Source: Lachnospiraceae bacterium
GTDB lineage: Bacteria > Bacillota > Clostridia > Lachnospirales > Lachnospiraceae
Reading direction: 5' to 3'
Assembly (NCBI GenBank): GCA_900753685.1
Contig: CAAEAB010000053.1
Location: 1 to 19,018 of the forward strand
DNA length: 19,018 bases
Made by a program: the position numbers and the translations under genes. Positions 1 through 7,669 of the stretch are shown here, piece by piece. The notes beneath the pieces were generated by a model that did no database searches, was not told the DNA's origin, and was given only the letters and a program-made list of their open reading frames with translations. Each line of letters starts with the position of its first letter. Position 1 is the first letter of the stretch.

Positions 1-1
1 G

Positions 2-142
2 GCGGCAGGTTCGGGACCGGCCGGGAAGCTTCTTGAGCAGGTGTCCGGAGTGGCAAAGGAAACGCCGGTTGTGTGCGGAACCGGCTGTAAACGGGAAAAT
101 ATTGAATATGTTTTATCCCGGTGCAGCGGGGCTTTGGCCGGG
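2..142 (+). pseudogene. BtpA/SgcQ-like C-terminal fragment (remnant)
   Basis: The frame starting at base 2 is open from the left edge and reads like the end of a BtpA/SgcQ-family TIM-barrel protein. It contains PVVCGTGCKRENIEYVLS followed by CSGALAG, which resembles the family pattern of PVLVGSG, then PENI, then ADGxIVG. After about base 142 this frame loses the resemblance and stops at 227-229. The following FGGY kinase sequence continues in the next frame. BtpA-family genes occur in sugar operons such as E. coli sgc, so an in-operon deletion that joined the two genes is a plausible origin. The family call is from memory of the motif only, and the fragment is short. A frameshifted FGGY linker is the alternative. 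Confidence 0.38.
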
Positions 143-797
143 AATCTTTATTATACCCGGAACCTATGGCATCTGTGGCGGTACAAATACGGCTGGAGCG
201 TTGACCCAGTGGATGGGTGAGCAATGGTATCGGGATGCCAAAAAAGAATCCCGGTTTCATCGGATGGAAATGGAGGCGTCGGCAGTTCCGGCGGGAAGTG
301 AAGGTTTAATCTGTCTGCCATATTTTGCGGGAGAACGGACGCCGGTGAACGATCCTCAGGCCAGGGGTGTTTTCTTTGGTCTGGAGACCCGTCATACTCG
401 AGGACATATGGTTCGGTCGGGAATTGAAGGTATTTGTTATACCATTCGGGACAATGTGAATTTGATGAAGGCTCATGGATTGCCGATGGGACGTATTTTT
501 GCGGTGGGCGGCGGAACTAAAAATGCTCTTTGGCTTCAATGTCTGGCGGATATTCTGGAGCAGGAAATATGTGTTCCAGCCGTTTCTTTTGGTGCGGCTT
601 ACGGCGACGCCCTTATGGCAGCTCTGGCCGGCGGAGCTTTTTTGGATTGGAAAGAGCTGTCAGACCGGATTCAGGTTAAAAAAATATATGCCCCGAATCC
701 GGAAAACTTTGCGGTCTACCGAAAACAGGGGCATATATTTAATAAACTTTATGAAGTTACAAAAGACCATATGCACCAATTGTCAGGCAGCATATGA
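126..797 (+). pseudogene. FGGY-family sugar kinase, C-terminal domain only (truncated)
   Basis: About 220 residues match the C-terminal FGGY domain. They include PGTYGICGGTNTAGALTQW near the start, a YFAGERTP motif, GVFFGLETRH, and the ATP-site signature GGGTKNALWLQCLADIL followed by a GAAYGDALMA segment. FGGY kinases (xylulokinase, ribulokinase and others) are normally about 500 residues, so the N-terminal substrate domain is missing. The frame stays open to the left edge, but the upstream part is Arg-rich and unlike the family. A TTG at 33 is therefore not a credible start. The likely junction is at 125-142, where the BtpA-like frame and this frame overlap. The gene ends 10 bases before the end of the convergent ATPase gene. 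The sugar specificity cannot be told. It is most likely a non-functional remnant. Confidence 0.72.
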
Positions 798-807
798 AGC
801 GAATGAT

Positions 808-1557
808 TTATAATACCTTATTTAAGAAATCTTTAAGTCGGGCGTTTTTCGGGTTGGCAAAGAACTCTTTTGGTTCGTTTTCTTCCTGAATGACGCCTTC
901 GTCTATGAAGATGACCCGGTCAGATACTTCACGGGCAAAGCCCATTTCATGAGTAACGACAACCATGGTCATGCCATCCTCAGCAAGCTCTTTCATAACA
1001 TTTAAAACTTCGCCCACCATTTCCGGGTCCAGGGCGGAAGTAGGTTCGTCAAATAAAAGGATATCCGGATCCATGGCCAGTGCGCGGGCAATGGCCACAC
1101 GCTGGCGCTGACCGCCGGAAAGGCGTACCGGGTATTCGGCGGCTTTGTCTTTAAGTCCAACCCGGTCGAGAAGTTTTAAAGCCCGTTCTTCTGCCTGAGC
1201 CTTTGGAATTTTCTTGACGTTGATCGGCGCTGCCGTAATATTTTGCATAATGGTCATATTGCTGAATAAGTTAAAGTTTTGGAATACCATGCCGATTTTC
1301 TGTCGGATTTTATCAATGTCTGCGTTTTTTGTGTTGATTTGCTGGCCTTCAAAGATAACTTCACCGGCAGTCGGTTCTTCCAGGCGGTTGAGACAACGGA
1401 TGAAAGTACTCTTGCCAGAACCGGAAGGGCCGATAACAGCCACAACTTCCCCTTTATGTATATCGATATCAATGCCTCTGAGAACTTCCAGATGGCCAAA
1501 ATGTTTCTTCAGCCCGCGAACCTGCAATAGGGCTTCGTCTGTTTTAACGTGTGACAC
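808..1557 (-). CDS. Polar amino-acid ABC transporter ATP-binding protein (GlnQ/HisP type)
   Basis: The 249-residue protein is a complete ABC ATPase that would power import from the cytoplasmic face of the membrane. Walker [10 protein letters not shown] is at about residues 43-51, the Q-loop glutamine near 93, the signature LSGGQ at 146-150, Walker B with the catalytic Glu (LLFDE) at 167-171, and the switch His near 203. The length is typical of GlnQ. The start is GTG at 1557. It lies about 10 bases after a strong AAAGGAGG, and overlaps the end of the permease gene by 14 bases, so the two are probably translationally coupled. It is the third gene of a binding protein-permease-ATPase operon. 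The substrate cannot be read from the ATPase. No strong terminator follows before the convergent kinase fragment. Confidence 0.95.
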   Translation of the reverse strand: MSHVKTDEALLQVRGLKKHFGHLEVLRGIDIDIHKGEVVAVIGPSGSGKSTFIRCLNRLEEPTAGEVIFEGQQINTKNADIDKIRQKIGMVFQNFNLFSNMTIMQNITAAPINVKKIPKAQAEERALKLLDRVGLKDKAAEYPVRLSGGQRQRVAIARALAMDPDILLFDEPTSALDPEMVGEVLNVMKELAEDGMTMVVVTHEMGFAREVSDRVIFIDEGVIQEENEPKEFFANPKNARLKDFLNKVL

Positions 1558-2245
1558 TTGCGTTCAGCCTCCTTTCGATGAATGCGACAAGCTTGGACAG
1601 CGGGAATACCATAATAAAATAGATGATAGCCGCAATCACATAAGGCTCCAGCGTCCGGTAGGAGATGGAAACCACATCTTTGGCGCAGAACATCAGCTCG
1701 CTGATGCCGACGAGAGAGACGATGGAGGTTTCCTTGATGATAGATACGAATTCATTCATCAGCGCCGGAAGAATGTTCCGGAGAGCCTGAGGGAGAATAA
1801 CCATTTTTAATGTTAGACCGTGAGACATACCGAGACTCCGGGCAGCTTCAATCTGTCCCGCATCCACAGCACCGATACCGCTTCGAACGATTTCAGCCAC
1901 ATAGGCGGAGCTGTTGAGGACAAGAACGAGAAGTCCCCAGAAAAAGCTGTTAAAGTCTTTCATAAAAGGCACGTTGATCTTAATACCGAAAGCGGCTGCG
2001 CCGAAATAAATAACCATAACCTGGACCATTAACGGCGTGGAACGGAAAATTTCGATATACATACTGATGAGCCATCTTAACGGTTTAATGCGAGACATTT
2101 TACCGAGAGCAAATATCGTTCCCAGAATAGTGCTGAGAATGACGGTGATCAGGGATAAGATCAGAGCCATTCGGGCGCCGCTGAGAAAATGTCCGGCATA
2201 TTGAGAAAATAATGAGGCCATCCGGCCTGCGGAGAATAAATCCAT
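1544..2245 (-). CDS. Polar amino-acid ABC transporter permease (HisM/GlnP type)
   Basis: This 233-residue inner-membrane protein has about five hydrophobic segments. It carries the ABC importer EAA loop that docks on the ATPase: [11 protein letters not shown] at about residues 133-143, followed by [26 protein letters not shown] at about 67-82 is typical of the His/Glu/Gln permease family (HEQRo/PAAT). Only one permease gene is present, so the channel is presumably a homodimer. The downstream ATPase gene overlaps it, and the binding-protein gene lies 80 bases upstream across a terminator-like hairpin. That arrangement gives more binding protein than membrane components. The substrate is inferred only as a polar amino acid or amino acid-like compound. 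Confidence 0.94.
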   Translation of the reverse strand: MDLFSAGRMASLFSQYAGHFLSGARMALILSLITVILSTILGTIFALGKMSRIKPLRWLISMYIEIFRSTPLMVQVMVIYFGAAAFGIKINVPFMKDFNSFFWGLLVLVLNSSAYVAEIVRSGIGAVDAGQIEAARSLGMSHGLTLKMVILPQALRNILPALMNEFVSIIKETSIVSLVGISELMFCAKDVVSISYRTLEPYVIAAIIYFIMVFPLSKLVAFIERRLNASVTR

Positions 2246-2284
2246 AATACCCCTCCCCTGAAAGTTAGAACTTTTTTATAATAT

Positions 2285-2313
2285 AAAAAAGGTGCTGCAC
2301 GAAAGGCAGCACC
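2285..2313 (-). terminator. Intra-operon terminator/attenuator between binding protein and permease genes
   Basis: Read on the minus strand, GGTGCTGC (2306-2313) pairs perfectly with GCAGCACC (2291-2298) around a 7-base loop and is followed directly by TTTTTT. It sits just downstream of the binding-protein stop codon. It should end most transcripts there, stabilise the upstream mRNA, and leave partial read-through into the permease and ATPase genes. Confidence 0.85.
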
Positions 2314-2325
2314 TCATTGTGCGGA

Positions 2326-3234
2326 TTATTCAGCTTCGTTCAGCGAGAGCTGAAGTTCAACGGCTTCTTCATACCATTTCTGCATGGAACCATCATCAAT
2401 ATATTTCTGGATTAATTCATTGAGATAGTTTGTCAAATCGTCATTACCTTTCATCGTCGCCACACAGTTGGCAGGTTCGTCGCCCTCAAGCATCGGAACA
2501 ACGAAAGCTGTTTCCAGGTCTTCATTTTGTTGAGCATAAGAATATGCGTTGTCATAATCCATGATTGCGATATCGATATTACCTGCTTTCAAATCCATAA
2601 CTACGTTCGGAATAGTTTCAAGATAACGTCCGGTACAGTCCGGGTAAAGGGTGTCGGCGACTTTCTGCTGGTAACTTCCCTTCTGAGCGCCCATCGTCAC
2701 GCCGGCAACCATAGCGCTTTCATCCTTAAATTTATCCACATCTTCTGCGCGGACGAGAGACATCTGGCCGTTAGACAGATAGGACTGAGTGAAGGTGAAG
2801 CTTTTCTGGCGTTCCGCATCCGGAGTCAGAGCGGCGATGGCTACGTCGTCAAGGCCGGCCTGAACGCTCGGCAGAACCGAATCAAAAGCCATATCGTCAA
2901 TGACCAGCTCAACGCCCATATCATCAGCCATAGCCTGTGCCATTGAAGCTTCAAGACCGACGATATTGCCGTCGGCGTCCTTGAAGGCGTATGGAGCAAA
3001 GGTGGCTTCAGTTGCGACATGGAATACGCCGCGTTTCTGAATTTCGGCAACGGAGTGATATTCAATATCGGTTGCTTTATATTCGGTATCGGAACCGGCC
3101 GTTGTTGTTTCGCCGGATTCGGCAGCAGATTCCGCTGTCGTTGCAGCTGTTGTTTCTTTCTTTTCCGAACCGCCGCAGGCTGTGCATCCAAGAGCCAGAA
3201 CCAACGCGAGGGTCAATGCAAGACATTTTTTCAT
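2326..3234 (-). CDS. Amino-acid-type ABC transporter substrate-binding lipoprotein
   Basis: This 302-residue secreted lipoprotein would capture the ligand outside the membrane. The signal peptide has a basic start and a leucine-rich core ending in LGCTACGG. Cys20 is the likely lipidated residue, with Cys17 the alternative. A low-complexity Ser/Thr/Ala/Glu linker follows to about residue 60. The periplasmic-binding fold of the SBP_bac_3 family then begins, with ATEATFAPYAFKD and GLEASMAQAMADDMGVEL, and later LSNGQMSLV and NIDIAIMDYDNAYSY. The start is supported by AAAGGAG at 3247-3253. It is first in its operon and is divergent from the MATE/Frl-like operon, sharing its intergenic region. An Amadori compound is a possible ligand, but this is inferred from position only. 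Confidence 0.94.
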   Translation of the reverse strand: MKKCLALTLALVLALGCTACGGSEKKETTAATTAESAAESGETTTAGSDTEYKATDIEYHSVAEIQKRGVFHVATEATFAPYAFKDADGNIVGLEASMAQAMADDMGVELVIDDMAFDSVLPSVQAGLDDVAIAALTPDAERQKSFTFTQSYLSNGQMSLVRAEDVDKFKDESAMVAGVTMGAQKGSYQQKVADTLYPDCTGRYLETIPNVVMDLKAGNIDIAIMDYDNAYSYAQQNEDLETAFVVPMLEGDEPANCVATMKGNDDLTNYLNELIQKYIDDGSMQKWYEEAVELQLSLNEAE

Positions 3235-3292
3235 AATTTCTTCTCTCTCCTTTGATTTTTGCCTTTATATAAGCAAATGTTTTATAAATCTA

Positions 3293-3321
3293 ATTTTAAA
3301 TATGTCCGCTGGCAAAGTCAA
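3293..3321 (-). promoter_or_regulatory. Sigma-A-type promoter for the ABC transporter operon
   Basis: On the minus strand TTGACT (3316-3321) is followed after 17 bases by TAAAAT (3293-3298). The predicted transcript starts about 50 bases ahead of the binding-protein ATG. Both the boxes and the spacing are close to consensus. Confidence 0.62.
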
Positions 3322-3373
3322 TATTCATTCATAAATTTCTGCATTTTTTTGGTATTTATTTATGTAAGAATCG

Positions 3374-3402
3374 TTGACTTTTCAGATAATTGATGATATT
3401 TT
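3374..3402 (+). promoter_or_regulatory. Candidate promoter for the MATE/Frl-like operon
   Basis: TTGACT (3374-3379), 17 bases, then TATTTT (3397-3402). The -35 box is good and the -10 box is moderate. It is divergent from the ABC promoter, with the two -35 boxes about 50 bases apart. It would give a leader RNA of about 155 bases before the MATE start codon. Confidence 0.4.
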
Positions 3403-3429
3403 ATTCTAAGAAAAACGAATAATTTTACC

Positions 3430-3534
3430 TTCCCTCACCACCGGGTGAGAGGACTAATAGGGTATTCAAAACCTCGCCGTAGGTATAGTGTGCGAAATGC
3501 GCGCTACAAGGCGATGTTCTGAATACCTTTTTTT
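3430..3534 (+). promoter_or_regulatory. Structured leader with terminator ahead of MATE gene; candidate riboswitch
   Basis: Two structures fill the leader. The first is a small hairpin, CTCACC (3434-3439) with GGTGAG (3444-3449) around loop ACCG, followed by AGGACTAATAGGG. The second is a long hairpin: 3461-3478 pairs with 3510-3527 with few mismatches. Inside it a nine-pair stem (about 3486-3506, loop AAA) includes G-U pairs. Seven Ts (3528-3534) follow the long hairpin, so it looks like an intrinsic terminator placed before the gene it would control. The mepA-motif guanidine-IV riboswitches of Clostridia are known to precede MATE genes and use a hairpin plus terminator design. This is a candidate for that class, but I cannot confirm the consensus. 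A mobile palindromic repeat is the alternative. Confidence 0.5.
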
Positions 3535-3566
3535 ACGATTGGTTTTGATAAAGGGGGAAGATTTTC

Positions 3567-4952
3567 ATGGGAAAAGTGTCTGGTAGAGATATCACCAAAG
3601 GCAGTATCTGGAAAAACCTTCTGATTTATTTTTTTCCAATATGGTTTGGCTCTATTTTTCAGCAGATGTATACCACAGTGGATGCCGTTGTCGTCGGACG
3701 TTTTGTCGGTAAGGCGGCTCTGGCGGCTCTGGGCGGCACGTCCAGTCTTTTGGTAGATTTGTCGGTAGGTTTTTTTATTGGCGCTTCGGCAGGAGCCGGT
3801 GTTGTTGTTTCTCATTGTTATGGAGCAAAGGATCATGAACGTTTAAAATATGCGGTATACGCGTCTATGAAGCTGGCGCTGATTTGCGGCGCGGCGCTGA
3901 TGGCTATTGGAATTTTGGTCACGCCGACGGCGCTGCGGTGGATGAACACACCGGAGGATGTTATGGATGGAGCGACACTTTATCTTCGGGTTTATTTTTG
4001 CGGTGTTATTCCTTCGCTGCTGTACAATATGGGTTCCGGGGTGCTCCGGGCGATTGGGGATGCAAAACGTCCGTTATATTTTCTCATTCTTACCACTGCG
4101 GTCAATATCGTACTGGACGTGTTGTTTGTCGCTGTGTTTAAAATGGGAATATTCGGCGCGGCGCTGGCGACGATTTTGGCCCAGGCATCCAGCGCGGTCT
4201 TTGTATTGAGAACACTTTTAAGGACAAAAGAAAGTTATCGTCTAGTTCTTAGCGGATGTAAGTCTTATCCGGAGGTTTTTCAGCAAATCGTCCGGTTGGG
4301 ACTGCCATCCGGTTTTCAATATATGCTTTATACGGTGTCAAATCTTGTTATACAGGCCAGAGTAAATCTGCTTGGCACAGATGTGGCGGCGGCATGGGCG
4401 GTGATTAGCAAACTGGATGGAATATTCTGGCTGACGATGACCGCATTCGGAACGGCTATGACCACATTTACCGGTCAGAATTACGGGGCCGGAAAGATGG
4501 ATAGGGTGCGCCGGGGTATGTATGTCGGCATCGGGATTTCTGTCGGGTTGACTGCAGGGATATGTCTGCCGCTTCTGATTTTCGCCCGGCCGCTGCTCAG
4601 TATTTTTACAGCGGATGCCACAGTTCTGACCTTGGGGCTTCAATATACATTTTTCCTTGTTCCGACCTATTTTACATACACGGGAACTGAACTGCTCGGC
4701 GGCGTAATCAAAGGCGCGGGAAATAGTTTTGTTCCGATGGTGATTACGGGAGTGAGCGGCTTTGCCATCCGCAGCCTCTGGGCGGTGTTCGTCCCGATGA
4801 TTTGGCCGGGAATGAATACGATTATGTTGAGTTATCCGATTTCCTGGTCGGTTTCAACAATATTATTTATTTGGTACTATAATTTTGGCTCCTGGATGAA
4901 AAGCGGCGGGAACGGTCAGGCAAAAGAAAAGGGGGGATTGACTTGGCAGTAA
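3567..4952 (+). CDS. MATE-family efflux transporter
   Basis: This 461-residue, highly hydrophobic protein has about twelve membrane segments in two homologous halves. Family features include the early QQMYTTVDAVVVGRFVG (about residues 29-45), then GASAGAGVVVSHCYGA, an LRAIGDAKRP loop near 166-175, and in the second half GTAMTTFTGQNYGAG and GAGNSFVPM. MATE proteins export cationic or toxic small molecules by sodium or proton antiport. The start ATG follows AAGGGGGAAG closely. The stop codon overlaps the TTG start of the first epimerase by 10 bases, so it belongs to the catabolic operon rather than standing alone. It could export an amine product or a toxic intermediate, or guanidine-like compounds if the leader is a guanidine riboswitch. 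Both roles are inference. Confidence 0.94.
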   Translation: MGKVSGRDITKGSIWKNLLIYFFPIWFGSIFQQMYTTVDAVVVGRFVGKAALAALGGTSSLLVDLSVGFFIGASAGAGVVVSHCYGAKDHERLKYAVYASMKLALICGAALMAIGILVTPTALRWMNTPEDVMDGATLYLRVYFCGVIPSLLYNMGSGVLRAIGDAKRPLYFLILTTAVNIVLDVLFVAVFKMGIFGAALATILAQASSAVFVLRTLLRTKESYRLVLSGCKSYPEVFQQIVRLGLPSGFQYMLYTVSNLVIQARVNLLGTDVAAAWAVISKLDGIFWLTMTAFGTAMTTFTGQNYGAGKMDRVRRGMYVGIGISVGLTAGICLPLLIFARPLLSIFTADATVLTLGLQYTFFLVPTYFTYTGTELLGGVIKGAGNSFVPMVITGVSGFAIRSLWAVFVPMIWPGMNTIMLSYPISWSVSTILFIWYYNFGSWMKSGGNGQAKEKGGLTWQ

Positions 4953-5800
4953 TTCACAGGAAACAGCTTTCGGCAATGGGAATCCATTATTTGTATTACC
5001 CGTTGGATTATATGTTGGACGCCCAGGCAAAGGCCGGTTTTGAAACGATTGAGCTAGTAGGAATGGCGCCCCATTTTTTGATGGATCATACCGGGTTTCA
5101 GGATACGGTTACGGTACGGAAAATGGCGGAGGAAAGGGGACTGACCATCGGCTGTTTTACACCGGAATGCGCGGTGTATCAATATTTGATGTGTTCGCCG
5201 GACGAGGGATTTCATGCGCGCAGTATGGAATATTTTAAGCGGGGACTGGAGGCGGCCAGGCAGCTTGGGGCGACGAAGCTGTTGACGAATTGTATCGGCG
5301 GAACCTGGGATGAAGCCTATGACAGGGTTTATGAGCGGGCGGTAAAAAGCTTATCCTTGCTGGCGCCGGTGGCGGCAGATAATGGAATCACCATTGCGGT
5401 GGAGACGGTGCGGCCGGAGGAAAGTAAATGTATCATTACATTGCCTGAATTAAAGCGGCTGCTTGAGGATGTGTCTCACCCGAACATTAAAGCGGGGCTG
5501 GATACAATCGCTATGGGTGTCGCCGGTGAAACGCCGGAGGAATGGTTTGAGGCTCTGGGAGAAGATATCGTGCATACCCATTTTGTGGACGGACGGCCTT
5601 ACGGACATCTGGTCTGGGGGGATGGATTGTTTCCTTTGGAAAGATATTTGGATGTTTTAAACAAATATCATTATGAAGGTCTGATTAGCCAGGAAATTAC
5701 CGATTTCCGGTATTTTGATGACCCGGCGGCGGCAGACGCCAGGAATTTTCGGGCCTTTGAGCCTTACATTTTAAAGGAAGGCGGTGAAGTCCATGTCTGA
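4943..5800 (+). CDS. Sugar phosphate isomerase/epimerase, FrlC-like (copy 1)
   Basis: This 285-residue protein has the xylose-isomerase-like TIM barrel (AP endonuclease 2 fold). Candidate metal and catalytic residues are Glu154 (AVETVRPEES), Asp187, His213 (HTHFVDGRPYGH) and Glu251 (SQEITD). The pattern resembles E. coli FrlC, which interconverts fructoselysine and psicoselysine at C3, with similar EP or RP followed by ES, HxHxVD and VEL/QEI positions. The TTG start at 4943 follows AAAAGGGGGG and overlaps the MATE stop. A start at the internal Met12 would remove only the part not shared with copy 2. The next gene is a paralogue with the same motifs. It is most likely an epimerase of a ketosyl-amine or other ketose; other sugar epimerases remain possible. 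Confidence 0.85.
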   Translation: MAVIHRKQLSAMGIHYLYYPLDYMLDAQAKAGFETIELVGMAPHFLMDHTGFQDTVTVRKMAEERGLTIGCFTPECAVYQYLMCSPDEGFHARSMEYFKRGLEAARQLGATKLLTNCIGGTWDEAYDRVYERAVKSLSLLAPVAADNGITIAVETVRPEESKCIITLPELKRLLEDVSHPNIKAGLDTIAMGVAGETPEEWFEALGEDIVHTHFVDGRPYGHLVWGDGLFPLERYLDVLNKYHYEGLISQEITDFRYFDDPAAADARNFRAFEPYILKEGGEVHV

Positions 5801-6671
5801 GTTAAAAAGAAGCGATAGAGTCAAACCGATACTTTCACCACAGCTTCGGCGGGAGCAGGTCGCCGGAATGAATATTCATTATTTAAATTATTCATTTGAC
5901 TATTTTCTGGATGTGCAGCAGCGGCTTGGCTTCAAATCTCTGGAGCTATGGTGCGGCGCGCCCCATGTCTGGTTAGACCATATGGGTTACTATGACGCGA
6001 AGGTCATTCGGAAGAAAATTAAAGACCACGGACTTCAGGTTCATGTGCTGACGCCGGAAAACTGCCTTTATCCCTATCAGGTGGCAGCGAAAGAGCCGGC
6101 GCATGTGGAGCGGAGCTTTCAGTATTTTAAAAACGGAATCTACCTGGCGGAAGAGCTTGGCTGTTCCATGATGGAGATCAATTCGGGCTGGGGTTATTGG
6201 AACGAGGAGAGGGAGGAAGCATGGAAGCGCAGCGCTCAGATGCTTTCACGGCTGGCGCAGGCCGCCGGACAGCACGGCATTACGCTTGTTATGGAATCGC
6301 TGAGGCCGGAGGAAAGCCAGATTGTGACGAATCTGTCGCAGGAAAAAGCGATGTTACAAGAGATTAACAGCCCGCATTTAAAGCCTATGGCGGATTTGTG
6401 CGCAGTCAGTGTGGCCGGCGAGACCCTTACAGACTGGTTTGAAGCCTTCGGCAGTGATTTGAAGCATATGCACTTTATTGACGGAAACCCTTATGGACAT
6501 TTAATCTGGGGAGATGGTGCACATCATCTCGGACAGGAAATTGCTACGTTAAATCAGTATGGATATTCGGGGCTGCTCGGACAGGAGATTACCGATGGAC
6601 GGTATTATGACGATCCGGCGGCGGCGGATTTTAGAAATATGAAAAATTTTGAAAGATATATAAATGAATAA
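5793..6671 (+). CDS. Sugar phosphate isomerase/epimerase, FrlC-like (copy 2)
   Basis: This 292-residue paralogue of the preceding protein has the same TIM-barrel fold. It shares IHYLNYSFDYFLD, the MESLRPEES block (Glu168), Asp201, HMHFIDGNPYGHLIWGDG (His227) and GQEITDGRYYDDPAAAD (Glu265). I chose the ATG at 5793, which overlaps the previous stop by 8 bases and has GGAAGGCGG upstream. A GTG at 5784 would sit too close to that purine tract. The protein carries about 15 extra N-terminal residues compared with copy 1. Both copies keep the full metal site, so both should be active. They may act on different epimers or amine moieties of related substrates. The specific reaction is inferred from the FrlB and FrlD-like neighbours. 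Confidence 0.85.
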   Translation: MSELKRSDRVKPILSPQLRREQVAGMNIHYLNYSFDYFLDVQQRLGFKSLELWCGAPHVWLDHMGYYDAKVIRKKIKDHGLQVHVLTPENCLYPYQVAAKEPAHVERSFQYFKNGIYLAEELGCSMMEINSGWGYWNEEREEAWKRSAQMLSRLAQAAGQHGITLVMESLRPEESQIVTNLSQEKAMLQEINSPHLKPMADLCAVSVAGETLTDWFEAFGSDLKHMHFIDGNPYGHLIWGDGAHHLGQEIATLNQYGYSGLLGQEITDGRYYDDPAAADFRNMKNFERYINE

Positions 6672-6684
6672 CAGGAGGAACATT

Positions 6685-7653
6685 ATGGATGCAAAGAGCG
6701 TGATTAAGCAGGTAAAGGAAGAGAAAAATGAAATTCGTCAGGTTTATTGGGCAGCCTGCGGCGGCAGTCTGGTGGATTTATATCCGGCCCATTGTATGGT
6801 GATGGCGGAAAGCGCTTTGGTGGAATCCGGCCTTTACACGAGTAAAGAATTTATTCTAGCTACACCGAAAAAACTGGGTGAGCACAGCCTTGTTGTACTG
6901 TGCAGCCATTCCGGCGGCACAAAAGAGACATTGGATGCGGCAGAGCTTAGTTTGTCAAGAGGCGCGGCGGTTGTTATGATGACAAATCATCCGGGCAGTC
7001 CGGCAGATAGCGAACAGTGGATTTCCTGGGTGTATCCTTGGGGAGATCATTTGAAAACGAGCGAGATTCCGAGCGGAATCAGTCTGTCGATTGCGGCGGA
7101 GCTTTTGGCGTCCCAGGAAACATTTGAAGCCTATGATGCTTTAATGGACGGCATTGAAAAAATGGATGCTGTTGTGGAAAAGGCGAAGGTTCGTGTCCGT
7201 GAAGAAATGTGTCATCGATTTGCTCAGATGTGCAAGGAGCATTCTTTTCTTTATATTCTCGGAAGCGGCGCCAGCTTTAGTCAGACCTATGGTTTTGCTA
7301 TTTGCAGCCTGATGGAAATGCAGTGGCAGCATTGCGCTTATATTCACAGCGGCGAATACTTCCATGGTCCGTTTGAAGTGACGGAAAACGGCGTGTTCTA
7401 TTTCCTCCAGAAAAGTTCTGGAAAATGCCGTCCGATGGATGAACGGGCCGAGACTTTCTTAAAGACGCACACGGATTGTCTGATGGTATTGGATGCGCTG
7501 GATTATGGTATGGATGTGATCGATCCGGCGGTTCGGGATTATCTGGACCCGGTACTTTTCTATCCGATGAACTGTGAACTTCGCTCGGCCCGCGGTAAGC
7601 TTTTTGACCACGATGTGGATTACCGCAGATATATGGGTAAGGTTGATTATTAG
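6685..7653 (+). CDS. SIS-domain deglycase, FrlB-like (phospho-Amadori lyase)
   Basis: This 322-residue protein has two SIS (sugar isomerase) domains and no glutaminase domain. SIS features include YWAACGGSLVDLYPA (about 20-34) and CSHSGGTKETLDA (73-85) in the first half. In the second half YILGSGASF, then MEMQWQHCAYIHSGEYFHGP (about 210-229) give a Glu and His at the positions used by FrlB/FraB deglycases. The C-terminal DHDVDYRRYMGKVDY closely parallels the end of E. coli FrlB. FrlB cleaves fructoselysine 6-phosphate to glucose 6-phosphate and lysine. The start at 6685 has AGGAGG six bases upstream; an in-frame ATG at 6664 precedes that site and is rejected. It is the key enzyme for reading the cluster as Amadori-compound catabolism. 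The amine part of the substrate is unknown. Confidence 0.87.
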   Translation: MDAKSVIKQVKEEKNEIRQVYWAACGGSLVDLYPAHCMVMAESALVESGLYTSKEFILATPKKLGEHSLVVLCSHSGGTKETLDAAELSLSRGAAVVMMTNHPGSPADSEQWISWVYPWGDHLKTSEIPSGISLSIAAELLASQETFEAYDALMDGIEKMDAVVEKAKVRVREEMCHRFAQMCKEHSFLYILGSGASFSQTYGFAICSLMEMQWQHCAYIHSGEYFHGPFEVTENGVFYFLQKSSGKCRPMDERAETFLKTHTDCLMVLDALDYGMDVIDPAVRDYLDPVLFYPMNCELRSARGKLFDHDVDYRRYMGKVDY

Positions 7654-7669
7654 AAAACGAGGTGCGGTT

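Noticed and set aside
33..125. TTG at 33 as start of the FGGY gene
   Set aside because: The residues up to about base 125 are Arg-rich and unlike any FGGY sequence, no ribosome site precedes the TTG, and the competing frame reads better there.
768..796. Inverted repeat CATATGC/GCATATG at the end of the FGGY fragment
   Set aside because: A seven-base stem with a 15-base loop and no T run on either strand; too weak to call a terminator or operator.
1214..1810. Long plus-strand open frame of 198 codons
   Set aside because: It is antisense to the ATPase and permease, both of which carry complete family motifs.
3430..3450. Guanidine-II (mini-ykkC) riboswitch
   Set aside because: That class needs two hairpins with ACGR loops. 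Only one small hairpin is present, and its loop reads ACCG.
7574..7669. N-terminal extension of kinase copy 1
   Set aside because: It overlaps the coding end of the deglycase. The family fold starts right after the ATG at 7670, which has its own ribosome site.
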